From: Ichthyophis bannanicus | Lineage: Eukaryota > Chordata > Amphibia > Gymnophiona > Ichthyophiidae | Length of the DNA: 64,000 nt | NCBI GenBank assembly: GCA_033557465.1 | Contig: CM066041.1 | Span: 153,797,532 to 153,861,531 of the forward strand | Reading direction: 5' to 3' | In this document: positions 1 to 11,071 of the stretch, in pieces | How the letters are laid out: each line of letters opens with the position of its first letter | Numbering within the stretch: the stretch's first letter is position 1 | Translations under genes and position numbers: made by a program | The notes under the pieces: generated by a model | Told to the model about the DNA's origin: nothing | Databases searched by the model: none | Seen by the model: only the letters and a program-made list of their open reading frames with translations

Positions 1-492
1 TGGCACTAGAAGGGGGATGGACAGAGGGTAGAGCGACCGGAAGGGAGCTGACTGGGGTAGTGGCACTGAGAGTGGACGTGAGCTGATATCTGGGATGGTA
101 TTTGGACTAGAAGGGGCTGGACAGTGGGGAAGGAGGGGGACTGGAAGGGAATGGACACCAGTGGCAGTCGTGGGAATGCAAGGCGGTTGACATTGGAAGG
201 TACTGGGAGGGGAGGACTGGAAAGGGGGCTGATACTGGGGAGGGTTACTGGAACGGGAAATGGGCTGATGGAAGGAAGTGAAGATGATCAGAATCAGTTT
301 TTTTTTTTTTAAATATTGAGTTCTGTGGGTGAATGTTCTGGTTCTGCTCTGCACCTACTGGGGATGCAAAATATATATTGAAAAAGAAAAAGCAAGAACC
401 ATAACGCAGTTTATAACAACAACATAAAAATGAGTTCTAATTTAGTTTTATAAACTGTGCTGTTGATTCTGGCTGTCTTTTAGTTCCTTGGA
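1..492. other. No gene recognised; purine-rich repeat-like DNA
   Basis: G/A-rich sequence (1-290) made of loosely repeated words such as ggactgg, gggaatgg and cactgg, with a T tract at 299-310, then AT-rich DNA. It looks like degenerate simple-repeat DNA. The small open frames in it lack codon structure or any recognisable family. Confidence 0.5.
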
Positions 493-960
493 GTGCAAAC
501 GGGACCGTATCTAGACCTGCGTAAGCAGTGCAGCCACAGGGCGCAAAGGCTTGGGGGGCGCATTTCGGCTGTGTGCTGTTGCCCTGCTACCACTGGCAGG
601 GCAATAGCAGGCAGCAGAAATGCGCTTCCTAAGCCTTTTCGCAGCATTTTAAGCAGGACTGATCCCTCCCTCCTCTGATGCAATGTCAGAGTAGGGAGGG
701 ACAGATCTGCTTATAGTGCCGGTGCCTTTCAGATCGGGCGCATGCCCCCCTTCTCCTCCCCATACCTCCTTCCGGCACTGCCCGCTCTTTGCCTGCTGCC
801 GGCGCTGCCATGAAAAAAACAGAGAGCAGCAGGGAAAGAGCAGGCAGCGCTGGACGGAGGTATGGGGGGAGATGGGGGGGCATGCGCCCGAGCTGCAAGT
901 CGCACAGGGTGCAATTTGCAGCTTGATATGGCCCTGTGTGCAAACATCTTGCATTTCCTC
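493..960. repeat. GC-rich foldback repeat (copy 1)
   Basis: GC-rich block with a long imperfect inverted repeat: an arm at about 735-774 (starting cgggcgcatgcccccc) pairs with 854-890 (ending gggggcatgcgcccg), and inner words ctgctgccggcgctgcc and gagcaggcagcgctgg also pair. A related foldback lies at 44600-45240, sharing gcatgcccccc and the ccctgctgccg words. It is probably a non-autonomous element or part of one; I cannot name the family. Small ORFs here on both strands are by-products of the palindrome. Confidence 0.55.
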
Positions 961-984
961 CATATAATCTAATCGGCTTTTTGG

Positions 985-1240
985 TTTGGTTTATTTATTT
1001 ATTTAATTGCTTTTCTATACCGCACTATTTATTATCAGCGCGGTTTACAGGAAACTTTTGTGCAAAGAGGGTATTTCAATGCACTTACAATAAACAGGGT
1101 AAATAAACATGGATAACAGGCTAACAGGTAAAAACAACTATTTACAATTTAGTATGAAGGCTTGTAGAATTATCTCGTTAGTAAGTACAGTTGCTACGAC
1201 AATGACATTCTGTAAATTAAATAGAGGTGGGTTCAGAAGG
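985..1240 (-). repeat. L2-type LINE 3' end fragment
   Basis: Begins with ttatttatttattta and continues with ataccgcactatttattatcagcgcggtttac, split here as ataccgcactattta and cagcgcggtttac. This is the reverse complement of the 3' tail seen on the + strand at 59050-59130, downstream of an L2 reverse-transcriptase C-terminus. A similar minus tail starts at 55566. Confidence 0.55.
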
Positions 1241-1389
1241 TAGAGGTATTGTGGGCATGGAGCTCGTGTGGAGAGAGTTGGACATGATTGAAGCTGTCAT
1301 TTGGTTCAGTCTCTGAATGGATTTCTGAAAAAGCCCCGCCCCCCTCTAAGGTGGGGGGGCACCATTTCATTCTTTGGCTCAGGCAGCAG

Positions 1390-1965
1390 ATTTCCTTGAG
1401 CCGCCTCTGATGGTACCGGTGCACTGGATCTTTGAAAGACTTCTCTTTTGAATGTGGGAAACATCTCTCATGGTGCCTACCATAAGCTGTCAGCTTGATT
1501 CCAAGTATAGAGTGAGCAAGAGCTCCAGCTTTGAGAAGCCACAACTTCTCCATAACTCTATGGCGATGGAGTTAGCCATGCGCCGCATCAAGTGCTCCAA
1601 GATGCAGTCCTCAGTGCTCCCGGACCAGGAGGTGCACACCATGGATGGCTTTGTTAGGAAATGCTACCAAGGCTCGATGCCGGTGGCCCATATCCAGGCC
1701 TACCAACTGTACATGGGTATGAACCCTGGAGATCTCTCTGGGGATCTCGCTGGGTTTTCTGCTGAGCTATCTGGAGAACAGCTCCAGCGATACCAGGCCC
1801 TTGTCTCAAAAACCAAGGACTGCTCCAAATTCATGACTCTAGCAGCTTATGATTGCTTCGAGTCGGTGGCTTGGGTGGCCACCGTGGGCATCTGTGCCTA
1901 TCGCCTTCTGTGGCTGCAGTCCTTGGTCCTGGAGCAGTGGGTCCAGCACAAATTGACAGGAGAAT
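1390..1965 (+). pseudogene. DIRS Gag-like fragment (orphan)
   Basis: An open frame from 1452 to 1967 gives 171 residues. The part from about residue 37 (MAMELAMRRIKCSKMQSSVL) to the end matches the Gag-like protein of the DIRS copies D1 (8797-9243) and D2 (40298-40700) position by position. Shared features are the AMRR start, the aromatic YLYMGM-like helix, AAYDCFES and the closing WLQ...EQWVQ. No inverted terminal repeat or RT lies nearby, so this is an isolated piece of a third D1/D2-type copy. It ends where an opposite-strand L2 fragment begins. Confidence 0.65.
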
Positions 1966-1967
1966 AG

Positions 1968-2572
1968 GGGGGACAGGATCTAAAAGCAGCCTGGAAGAGA
2001 TGGGTTTTTAGCCTGGATTGGAATAGGACCAGAGATGGAGCCTGATGTACTGACTCAGTTAGTCTTTTCCAGGCATAAGGCACAGCAAGGTGGAATGAAC
2101 AGAGTTGGCAGTAGAAGAGAGAGACACAGATAAGAGTGATTTTCCTAATTAGTGGAGTAACCAAGGAGGGGTGTAGAGAGAGATAAGAGGAGAGGTAATG
2201 AGAACCTGCAGAGTGCATGCACTTGGTGGTCAGTAGGAGAAGATTGAACTGTGTGTGGAAATGGATAGGGAGTCAGTGAAGTGATTTGAGAAGAGGGATT
2301 ATGTAAGCATAATGACACTAGCAGAAGATTTGCTGTGCAGCTGAGCTTTGAACAGATTGGAGGGGAGAGAGATGATTCAGTGGGAGACCAGCAAGGAGCA
2401 GGTTGCAACAATCTAGATGGGAGGTGACAAGAGGGTGGATAAAGGTCTTGTTAGTATGTTCAGAGAGGAAGGGACACATTTTGCTGATGTTATAGAGAAA
2501 TCTAAAACCTGTCAGTTCTATGTTGGATATGGGTATAGAAAGAGAGAGAAGAGTCAAAGATGACCCCAAGAT
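1968..2572 (-). pseudogene. L2 LINE reverse-transcriptase C-terminus, decayed
   Basis: Read on the minus strand in shifting frames, this gives the signature end of L2-clade ORF2: SHLDCCNLLLAGLP, then SLHWLPI, then a region ending PSLVLFQSRLKTHLFQAAF. In L2 elements this lies between the RT thumb and the C-terminus. Several frameshifts and stops show it is old. It is cut off at 1968 by the DIRS Gag fragment. Confidence 0.65.
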
Positions 2573-2704
2573 TATGAGCCCAGGAAACAGGAAGGATGAC
2601 AGTATTTATCTACAGAAATGGAGAAAACCTTCGGTCTGCAGCATCACCTTGTTTTCCATGCATCCCCCTCATGCCTCACACCCTCACACATACCAACCCT
2701 CAAT

Positions 2705-3003
2705 CTGATAGTCTAACAGCATACAAAAGTTTGATAAGAGGAAGTGGCCCGTAAATGGAACACGGTCCACACTGGTTCTCACTCCCTGCTCCACCCTTGT
2801 AACATTATCCCCTGTTCTACCCTTGTAACATTATTGACACAGCAGTATGTAAATTGTACATAGTTTTCCCTGTTTTTCTCCAAGTTGTTTTCCCTGTTCG
2901 ATGTAAACTCGGGAGTGCTCTGCGGTCCTCGAGTCGTTCTGTTAACTGTAAACCGCACTGATGTTAAAGAGCGCGGTATAAAAGAAATGTAAAAAAAAAA
3001 AAA
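2705..3003 (+). mobile_element. L2-type 3' end with A-tail
   Basis: Non-coding sequence ending gtaaaccgcactgatg, then gcgcggtataaaagaaatgt and an A tract (2990-3003). The accgc...gcggtata motif is the common 3' end of the L2-like elements in this window (also 59050-59130). It lies about 250 bp upstream of the first LRRC74B exon. Confidence 0.55.
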
Positions 3004-3256
3004 ATGCTCTCAGCTTAAGCTGGACCTCTCTTTCTCTGGAAAAATCTCTCGAGTTAGTATCTAAAAACCCTGGAATGAACCCTTATGTACACCCTATGGG
3101 GGATGCTTAGAATATTGTATTATCTCACTATTGAATCTTCCTAATTGCACAATGTCCTTGAGAGGCACATGTACCTAGTAATGAACCAATGGGCTTATGC
3201 ACAGGTAAGCAATCTTGCTTTATGGTGTAGTCTCTCACTGTTTACTCTTACTGCAG

Positions 3257-3372
3257 GCTAATATTTTCCTGCGAGTTCTGGATCTCTCTTACAATGGTTT
3301 CGGCAATGAAGGAGCAATAATGCTGGGGGGAGCCCTGAAAATCAATGATGTGCTGGAGGAACTGAACATCAG
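3257..3372 (+). CDS. LRRC74B: LRRC74B exon (LRR repeat), internal
   Basis: Internal exon of 116 nt with a CTGCAG acceptor ending at 3256 and a GTGAGA donor at 3373. It encodes 38 residues plus two bases, with a ribonuclease-inhibitor-type leucine-rich repeat (LRVLDLSYNGFGNEGA, then GGALKINDVLEELNI). The split codon joins the exon at 26280 to give S, so the junction reads NIS-NNRI, a normal LRR hinge. LRR proteins of this family are short scaffold-like proteins; the role of LRRC74B is not well established. From memory, the run LDLSYNGFG...NVLEELN fits LRRC74B better than LRRC74A. The preceding exons must lie left of the window. The following intron is about 22.9 kb, almost all of it transposons. 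Confidence 0.8.
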
Positions 3373-4654
3373 GTGAGAAACTAGGACATATTAAAGAAAT
3401 TCATCCCAAGTTAGTATCTCCTTTCTGCCTTGCAGTATCTTCTGCTTCCTCTCACCCCATCATGAGTTCCTCACCACATGCCCAATGCTCCCATCTCAAA
3501 TCTTCAATGAGTAATGTACCTTGTGTTCAGTTAAGACCTCGGGCTGGCCTGCTATCTCCCTCCTGATGCTTTCTGTATCCCCACCTCTTCACACTCATCC
3601 ATTTTTCCTGTGCAGCTGAAACTTCTTTACTGTTGCTTCACATCAAACCTAGATGCTTGGAACGGGAGATGCTGGTCTATAAATAATCATAAATAGACTT
3701 AGAGAGAACACACAGAAGCCAATGTAAAATAGCTTTGTGTGTGAAGTTTTTGATTAGCAGCTTCTTCCTGTTCCTTTAGACTTCAGGCTCACTTGGAACC
3801 TTACTATACTGGGCTGTGGTGCTATATGCCTTTATTCAAAATTATATAGATCGCAGCCCAATTTATATTCTCTCGACCTTCTCTTACAATGACCTCTGGA
3901 TGAGAGGCCTGGAAATGCTTCCCTAAGTCAGCGAGCAAGTGTCACCCTTGTGCAATGGCTGTAATTTCCTCTCCTAAGGGACTGCATCAGCGCCTCGGCA
4001 GCATCCTTTTCCATCTGGTCTAAAACAAGAGCCGGAACCAGGAATCACCAAAATAGATTCTTATCCCGGAAAGATCATGCTTCAATAAATTAGTTAGTCT
4101 ATAAAGTGCCACTAGTCTCTGTCAAAAATCTACATATGTATTTCATATAGGGAATGAAATCTACACATGTATTTTATTTAGGAAATGCATATGTATGGCC
4201 AGTATGGTGGGATTTACAGCTGCTGCCTGGCACATGTATGTTTTTAAAAAGTATTTATTTCAACTAGCCCTTTACAAGAGGGATAAAGGTGATTATCCTC
4301 CTTAATCCTCCATTTTTTTACATTTCCCCTTCCAGATGGAAATGAATTAAAGATAGCAGCCTCTGTAGTTAATTGGCAGCATTCATTCTTTTAGGTTTGC
4401 AAGATACCAGTTTGAATATATAAAGGCCAGCGCTCACATGTGCACGTTGCCAAGTTGCTGCCATTGATTTTATCCATGTGTAGATTTGTGCAGTGGCTCC
4501 TGGGGTTCTATAGATCGGCAAATACATGTGTTCTCCTGTATTTCCTTATACATATTTTAGGAAAGGCTCTATTTTTGGCAGAGCCTTTTCCAAAATGCTG
4601 CCGGAGTTGTGTATGTTCTGACTTTGATGTCTCAGTTCCAGTCTCCATGTATTA
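3373..4654. other. LRRC74B intron, no recognised element
   Basis: Intronic sequence without a supported ORF. A short word, ttagtctataaagtgccact (4092-4111), resembles a common dispersed-repeat end, and the AT-rich stretch around 4140-4330 contains tandem-like atgtatttta words. I see nothing else to annotate. Confidence 0.5.
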
Positions 4655-5372
4655 TTTGGATTTTCCAATCTCAATAGTATATTTGGATTTTCAGAAGGCA
4701 TTAGTACCCCATCTTGAATCATGGCCATTTGGTAGGATATAAGATGTTTAAATAGATAATAAATGAATCCCTCGTGTAAGTCTCCTTAGGAAGCTAAAGA
4801 GTCATGGGATAGGCGGTCCTGCCCTTTTGGGGACTGAAATCTGGCTAAAAGATAGGAAATGGAATGGTTAATTGTCGCGACCTGTCAGTATGCATTCAGA
4901 AAAGGGTCAATAGCGGAGTTCCCTGAGTGTCTGTACTGGGAGCAGTGCTGTTTAACATGTTCATAACTGATCTGGAGATAGGAGTGACAAATGAGGTGAT
5001 CAAATTCATGGACAACACAAAATTATTCAAGTAATTAAATAGCAGAGGACTGTATTTCCAGAATAATCTTGTGAGACTAGGAGACTGGGCATCTAAATGG
5101 CAGATAAAATTTAATGTGGACAAGTTCAAAGTGATGCACATAGAGTAAAATAATCCCAACTATAGGTAAAACATGCTGGGTTCTGAGTTCAGAGTCACGA
5201 CCCAAGAAAAAGATCCCAGAGTCACTATAAATGGTCATTTTCAGTCCCGTGTGCTGCGGCTCCAAAATAGGCAGATTTAGAATTTTAGGGATCGTTTGGA
5301 AATGGATGGAGAACAAAACTGAGAACATCATTATGCCTCTGTATAGATTCCTGGTGCGACCACAATTTAGGG
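4655..5372 (+). pseudogene. CR1-like LINE reverse transcriptase, decayed (part 1)
   Basis: Shifting + frames give LDFQKA (RT motif A region), then degraded sequence aligning with the LRKLKSHG.GG...W and VPQGSVLGPVLFN segments, then FADDTK-like words at about 5000-5030 and the WQ.KFN..K..VMH segment at 5095-5140. Indels and stops occur in every segment. The copy breaks off after cctggtgcgaccacaattt at about 5370 and resumes at about 6077, so the DNA between was inserted into it. Confidence 0.7.
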
Positions 5373-6076
5373 GTCACTTTTCAAGTTGTGGCTAGCTATA
5401 AATGCATATTTGATGCCTATTTAATAAAGTCAAGTATGCAAGTATGTATGTAGGGGCATAAGTGGTCAAAAATGTGTGTGCATTAAGATGCAAGCACTTA
5501 CATTAGCCCTACACCTTGACTTTTCAAGAATGCACATAAATTATTTTATGTGCATAATTTATTCACATAACTATGTGCTCTGCCGTGAAAGTACATACAA
5601 TCAACGCTGACGTAAGTACTTCCAGAATAGTGATTGTATCCATTACGCATGTACTGTAAATGCCCATTTACACATGAATGTGACTAAAATAGCTAGTTTT
5701 TCTCGCATAAATCTAGGTGGCTTATTATAAAATTACCCCTGTTGATGGCGTGTAACCTTCTATGCCACTTTATGAAATTAGCCCCTTTGGGGGTTATTCT
5801 GTGCCATGAATAGCGGGGATGGGGCGGGGGGAGGGAGGGCCAGAGCACATTCCCCGCAGCCTGGGGAAATAAGCTTTTTTTTCCAGCGGCTGGCATCATG
5901 GCTCTTCAGTGGAGCTGCGGTGCCATGGCAACATGACGCCATGATGCCACGGCTCCATTGAAGAGCAGTCCCGGCCTGCACATACAAGAATGATCGCAGG
6001 ATCAGAATTGCAATCTCCTCTCTACTTCCGGCTCAGACCGGGCGTACAGAGGGGATTTATATCCGGGACGGAATAA
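5373..6076. mobile_element. Non-autonomous insert in CR1 with GC-rich hairpin
   Basis: About 700 bp separating two consecutive parts of one CR1. The left part is AT-rich and resembles the MITE-like block at 49928-50720 (shared words such as aaagtcaagtatgca, tttataaaattac and acataa). The right part (from about 5793, attctgtgccatgaatagcg) is GC-rich. It contains an inverted repeat around cagcggctggcatcatggct and ccacggctccattgaagagc, shared with 26733-27345. It may be two elements. Small ORFs here are not credible genes. Confidence 0.5.
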
Positions 6077-6660
6077 GTCCTTTTGTGTGCAGTTCTGGTC
6101 ATGTCATCTCAAAACAGATATAGTGAAATTAGAAAAGGTTCAGAGAAAGGTGACAAAAATGATAAAGGGCATAGACTCTTTCCTTATGAAAAAAGGCTAA
6201 ACATGTTAAGGCTCTTCAGCTTGGAGAAAAGACAACTGAGAGAGGAGATGAGACATTTACGAAATTATGAGTAGGTGTAACAGTTAAATAGGGAAAGATT
6301 GTTTAAACTTTCAATCAAAACAAGAAGACACTCAATGAAACTAATACCAGCAGCTTGAAAACAAATTGTAAAAATATTTTAATTTTCAAGTGGTACATAA
6401 TTAAGCTGTGGAACTGATTGCTGGATGATGTGGTCAAGCAACTAACATAGTAGGGTTCAAAGTAGGTTTGGACAAGTTCCTGGAGGACAAGTCCCATAAA
6501 ATATGATTAGCCAGGTAGACTATATGAGAGCCATCCCTCATCCCTAGAAATGAGCTATAAGAAATAGATCCGCATTTTGGGATCTAGCCACTTTTGGAGA
6601 TCTGATGCTGGGCTTGTTGATGGATCTTGGTCTGGATCATCATAGTCCTATGGTTTTATA
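6077..6660 (+). pseudogene. CR1-like LINE 3' part (part 2 of the copy at 4655)
   Basis: Continues the interrupted CR1: VQFWSCHLKT-like, then KRLNMLRLFSLEKRQLREEM (in the ORF 6083-6274), the conserved C-terminal LFSLEKRRLRGDMI segment. It ends in the 3' UTR words gatgctgggcttgttgatgg and cctatggttttata. This fits the usual CR1 tail. Strand and order agree with part 1. Confidence 0.7.
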
Positions 6661-6689
6661 GAAAGTATTCTCCATCTTCTTTCTTGTGG

Positions 6690-7020
6690 CATTTCTCAAG
6701 TAAGATATCATGGATTAGAAAAGGTACAGGGAAGGGCAACTAAATGATATTGGGGATGGAACAACTCCCTATGAAGAAAGGCTAAAGAAGTTAGGGCTCT
6801 TCAGCTTGGAGACGAGGCGGCTGACGGAGAGATATAATAGTGGTCTATATGATCCTGAATGGAATGGATGAGGCAATTTTGAAGCGATTGTTTTACTCTT
6901 TCAAAAAGTACAAAGGCTAGGGGGTTCCATACGATGATGTTACAAAGTAGTTCATTTAATACAAATAGGAGAAAATACGTTTTAATTTCAAGGCATAATT
7001 AAGTTCTGGAATTCATTGCT
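6690..7020 (+). pseudogene. CR1-like LINE 3' fragment
   Basis: A second CR1 C-terminus: YEERLKKLGLFSLETRRLTER can be read across 6772-6830 (given here split as YEERLKKLG and LFSLETRRL). The sequence stops at attcattgct (7011-7020), where a different repeat begins. Confidence 0.6.
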
Positions 7021-7222
7021 GGTTGTTGTTGTTAAATGCTGTTGAGTCAATGACTCATGGTGACCCTGTGTATAGTTGTCCTAAGAGTGGCATCCATAGC
7101 TACTGTTAGTGTATTGATCCATTGCATTGCCAGTCTTCTTTTTTTTTGTTGACCTTCAGCCTTGCCAAGTATGATGTCTTTCTTAATGATCTTTCTCTCC
7201 GCATGATATATGAAAGTGAAAA
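7021..7222. repeat. Unclassified dispersed repeat, left half (target of D1)
   Basis: Starts gttgttgttgttaaatgctg and contains gttgagtcaatgactcatgg, a core also seen at 55330 as aagtcagtgttgactcatag. The repeat is broken at 7222 by the DIRS element D1. It resumes after 21496 (tgtcatttcaacctccaaag), so both sides together are the pre-insertion target. Confidence 0.5.
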
Positions 7223-7384
7223 TCTCCAGAAACAAGCAGGAATGTAGTCCTCACATATGGGTATCGTCGGTACCGACAGAGCCTGCCCGGGAACGCTCCC
7301 CAGCATCCAATAGGAACACTTTTGGGAGCATTCCTCAGCACATGCGCGCTGCCTTCCCGCCTTTCCAACTGTCCCTCTTCAGTT
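7223..7384 (+). repeat. D1 left inverted terminal repeat
   Basis: Starts tctccagaaacaagcagga and contains cacatatgggtatcgtcgg and gggagcattcctcagcacat. It is the reverse complement of 21308-21480 with few mismatches (there, gatgctcccaaaagcattcc and ccgacgatacccatatgtg). The outermost 40 bases are also complementary to the first half of the internal region at 21124. Confidence 0.88.
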
Positions 7385-7629
7385 CTTTGTTTTCCGCGGA
7401 GCCGACAGGACCTATTCCCTGTCACCGCAGAAAATTCCGTCTTTAAAATTCTTTCTTGTGGTCGCGTTTGCCTACCGCACGACGCCTTCCGGAATCGCCG
7501 GTTCTTTTCTTTTCTTTTCTTTTCATACAAAAAACCCCAAAACCTTAAACTTAGACTGTTTCTTTTCAGAAACTTTCCTCTTTGGTGCTAGGCGCCATTT
7601 TGGGCATTAGGCCCCATTTTTCCTAAATC

Positions 7630-9334
7630 ATGGAAAAGCCAACTAGTGGTTTTAAAAAATGTACTAAGTGTGGCGGTACCATTTCTGTCACTGACACCCA
7701 TGATTGGTGTCTAAAATGTTTAGGATCTGATCATTCTTCAACTGAATGTCTCTCCTGCATGGGGATGACCAAAAGAGGAAGACAGAACCGGGCCGCAAAG
7801 CTCGGTACCCTCTTTTCTTCAGATGCCAGATCCATTGCATCGACATCGTCAAGGGCCTCTTCTTCCTCCCATGGATCTCAGGTAACTAAACATAAAAGCC
7901 GGTCCTCAAAGTGTAGCTCTCCTGCTAAGCATTGAGAGGCCATTGGCATTGCTCTTGAGGGAACCACACTGGCAAAACAGCCCCGGCAGGAGGCTTCGGC
8001 TTCCAAAGCATCGAGGGGGCTTCAGGATGTTCTCGAGGCCTCAACCTCGCAAGAACTACCTGCGCCATGCTCGGGGGTTGCGGCCATTCTTACCGGTACC
8101 GACACCCAGGCATCGGCAGCGTCGACAGACCAGAGGTTTCTTGCTATCGAGCGCAGTATCGCAGCTCTTCTTTCAACTGTGGTACCGGTGGTCCCAAGGG
8201 CACTGGTGCCGACACCGATGCCGGTACCGACACTGGTGCTGACACCGGTACCGGTACTGACACCGACGATGCCGGTACCAACGGTACCGGCCCCGGTGGG
8301 AACTCTTCCCATGCCACCTCGGGCTGGAGTAGACAAAGTGGTACCGGGTCACCTCAGCACCAACTTCGATCGGTACCGGGATTGTGCTTTGCAAGAGCAT
8401 CGGGGTCAGGAATACTTTTATTCCTCCGATTCCAAAGACTCTGACAATTCTGCTGGCACTAGAGGTTTTCTCCTAGAAGATCCCTCTTCTCCCCAACGCA
8501 GAATGTCACCTCCAGAGGACATGTCATTTCAGGATTTCATCTGTGATATGGCCAAAGGTCTTTCAATCACAGTAGCTCCTGAAGAGGAACCCAGAGCAAA
8601 GGAATTGGAAATCCTCCAATATCCTAAAGCTCCTAAGGAGGCAGCTACTCTGCCTATCCATGAAATTTTGCATAGCTTGATGCTCAGAATGTGGGAGACA
8701 CCTCTTACTACTTCTCCTCACTCTAGGAGACTTGATACTATGTATCGAGTTCCACCATGTCCTGGATTTCAGAAAACTTAGCTGCCACACCATTCAATGG
8801 TAGTGGAATCAGCCATGCGTAGGATGAAAAGTGCAAAGAGGCATGCATCCAATCCTCCAGGTCGTGAATGCAGGACTCTGGATGCTTTTGGACGCAGAAC
8901 TTTTCAAGCTTCCATGCTTTCAGCTAGGATCAGTTCATATATCCTATATATGGGAATGTTTCTCAAAGAAATCACAGGAGACTTGGAACTTATGAGCCCA
9001 TTTCTCCCAGATGATAAGAGACAAGATTTTCTTACTCTAGTTAAGCATGCTCAGGATGTCTCCAAGTTTGTCAATCGTGCAGCCTTTGACTGCTTGGAAT
9101 GCATCAGCAGAACTTCTGCTATTGCCATTGGTGCACGACGGATTGCCTGGCTACAGGCATCAGACTTGGGTACAGGACAAGTTAGGCAATATTCTTTGCA
9201 CGGGAGAGAATCTCTTCGGCAAGAATTGACAGGAGAAAGCTAACGAGTTAGATGCTGACAATTCTACCTTAGATAGATTGTCAAAGTCTACAGCCACTCC
9301 AGCCAAAAGGAAGCCTTATAAAAAACCCTCTTTT
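7630..9334 (+). pseudogene. D1 Gag-like protein, frameshifted
   Basis: The first open part, 7630-7935, starts MEKPTSGFKKCTKCGG. It carries a Cys/His cluster, C-x2-C-x11-H-x2-C-x2-C-x4-H-x5-C-x2-C, that could bind zinc and is conserved in D2 (39010 onward). A frameshift leads to 8179-8781, a Pro/Thr/Val-rich low-complexity stretch followed by an acidic segment (PPEDMSFQDFICDMAKGL). A third open part, 8797-9243, is the helical domain starting MVVESAMRRMK and ending with WLQASDLG. The function is presumed structural (packaging of the element RNA). The L1 fragment at 9335 interrupts the region downstream of its stop. Confidence 0.75.
8085..8360. repeat. GGTACC-rich degenerate hexamer array in D1 Gag
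   Basis: Dense repeats of ggtacc, gacacc and ggtgcc units (for example ccggtaccgacactggtgct, and ccggtaccggtactgacacc). They encode the PTPVPTLVLTPVPV-type low-complexity segment of Gag. Because ggtacc is palindromic, both strands give open frames here, which explains the opposite-strand ORFs. D2 lacks such a dense array. Confidence 0.7.
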
Positions 9335-10436
9335 CCTCCAGCTTTCTCATTATGTGGCCACGTTGCCCAGAGAGGAATTAGGGGTGGACAGGTTGGCGCA
9401 GATTATCGAATTGCTTGAGCTTGGAGGGGACACACCCCCGACGATAGCTGGGCTGAAGACTCGGCTAGAGTGCTTTGGGGTTTTGCCGGACTATGGGAGG
9501 GTTGAGACGGCTTGGGGAGGAGAATTAGGACGAGAAGTACCGCCGGGCACGATTTGCAGGGCGGTGGGGCAGATAGTGGAGTTGGTGGAGGGAACGCGAT
9601 GGAGGGAAATACAATATAAGGCCCTAACTCGGGTGCATTTCTCGCCAAGATGAGCATTGCGGAGTCATATCACGCAAGATGGGTCTTGCCCTAGGTGTTT
9701 TCTGCCTTTGGCCACCCTAACCCATATGTGGTGGCAGTGCAGGCGCATCCTCCCCTACTGGTCCCATATTCGCCGCTACATTATGAGATTATTACAACAG
9801 AGGTTTCCCTGGACTGGAGCTTTGGTCACTCTTGATCAATTACATCAAACCCTACCCACAGGGAGATGGGAGAGGTTATTGGTACGAAAAGCATGTTTGG
9901 TGGGGAAGGGTCCGATTTTACACAAGTGGAGAGATTGTGACCCGCCTACGTTCCTGGAGTGGCGCAATAGCTTTCACCAGCTGATGTTGACGGAGCGATG
10001 GAGGGCTCGGGGCTCAGTGAAGCGGTGGTCCACCTTTATGTTGATCTGGGACCCCTATATACAGAGTTTAGGCTCCCGCTGCCGGAGTGAAGTAGTAAAT
10101 GTGGGCCACTAAGGCCTGGAGACTCTGGGAGTGGAGGGGATTGAGAGCACTCAGAGAGGGTACCGTTGCATTGAAGTGGAGTTCGGGATGCGAAGACGGG
10201 GGTTGGGGGTTGGGGGGGCGGGGGAGGCGATGGGGTAGGGAGGTTGGGATTCTATTTATAAACTCGGGAAAAATGTTTAACCATGGATGGATACAAATGT
10301 GTATTAAGCTTGATCTCGCTACGTAACTGTACAATGCTTGACCTCAGCGGAGATAAGACTCCACTCCGCTGTGGCTCACTGTCTTTACATGTATTGGATG
10401 TTATGTTTATGATGGTTAATAAATAAAGTATTAAAA
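9335..10436 (+). mobile_element. L1/Tx1-type LINE 3' end inserted in D1
   Basis: A 1.1-kb 5'-truncated LINE. Open parts 9354-9653 and 9657-10112 encode the C-terminal region of an L1-clade ORF2. It includes the Cys/His segment CPRCFLPLATLTHMWWQCRR (C-x2-C-x8-H-x4-C), the counterpart of the HIWWLCP segment in the LINE at 45338. The 3' end is ataaataaagtattaaaaaa. A 15-bp target duplication, aaaaaaccctctttt, lies at 9320-9334 and 10437-10451, so this is a genuine target-primed insertion. DIRS sequence continues on both sides. Confidence 0.88.
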
Positions 10437-10451
10437 AAAAAACCCTCTTTT

Positions 10452-11071
10452 AGCAAAAAGAGGAAGTTTTATCCTTCCTATACCCAACAGAGTCAGACTC
10501 CAGGTCAGGTTGCCCAAAAGGGACAAACTAGACAGCAAAAGAAACCAAAAGGCCCGAGAGCCCAACCAGCTCTCCAGGTTCAGCCCCCTCAAGGGCTTTG
10601 ACTCCTTCCTAGAGAGCTTTGCCTTCCTGCTTCTGAGGGCTCCCCAACCCCCCAATATTCCAGGCAGGTTATGCCACTTTGTCAACAGATGGCATCAGAT
10701 AACAGCAGAAGATTGGACTTTGTCCATTGTAGGAGAGGGGTACAAACTTCATTTTCACATTTTCCCCCTTCCTACAATTCTAAAGCAATTCAATTCACAA
10801 ACCTGCAGACAATCTGCTAGATCACGAGGTCTCCACACTTCTTGCCCAAGGGGCAATAGAAGAAGTACCCATTCTTCAACAGGGTGCAGGGTTCTACTCC
10901 CCCTATTTTCTTATTCCAAAGAAAACAGGAGGACACAGACGCATTCTAGACCTCAGAGAATTGAACAAATATCTGTTTCGAGAGAAATTCAAAATGATTT
11001 CTCTTGGAACTCTTGTGCCATACCTTCAAAGCCAGGACTGGCTTTGCTCTCTAGACTTAAAGGATACATAC
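10452..11071 (+). pseudogene. D1 reverse transcriptase, N-terminal part
   Basis: The + strand gives a Gln/Pro-rich linker (10500-10640), then RT fingers: WTLSIVGEGYKL, then after a frameshift near 10800 IPKKTGGHRRILDLRELNKY and SLGTLVPYL, then CSLDLKDTY. The matching D2 segment is 41024-41420. D1 is cut at 11071 inside motif A by the Gypsy-type LTR. The RT core with its YLDD-type site, about 0.5 kb in D2, is missing from D1. Confidence 0.8.

Noticed and set aside
480..967. Overlapping ORFs on both strands with Cys/Pro-rich sequence.
   Set aside because: They follow from the GC-rich inverted repeat; no codon bias or family similarity.
8022..8400. Minus-strand ORFs with Gly/Thr/Val repeats.
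   Set aside because: Shadow of the palindromic ggtacc array in the D1 Gag frame on the + strand.
9354..10112. Two consecutive + ORFs as a host gene.
   Set aside because: They lie between 15-bp target duplications and carry the L1-clade C-terminal Cys/His segment, so they belong to a LINE insertion.
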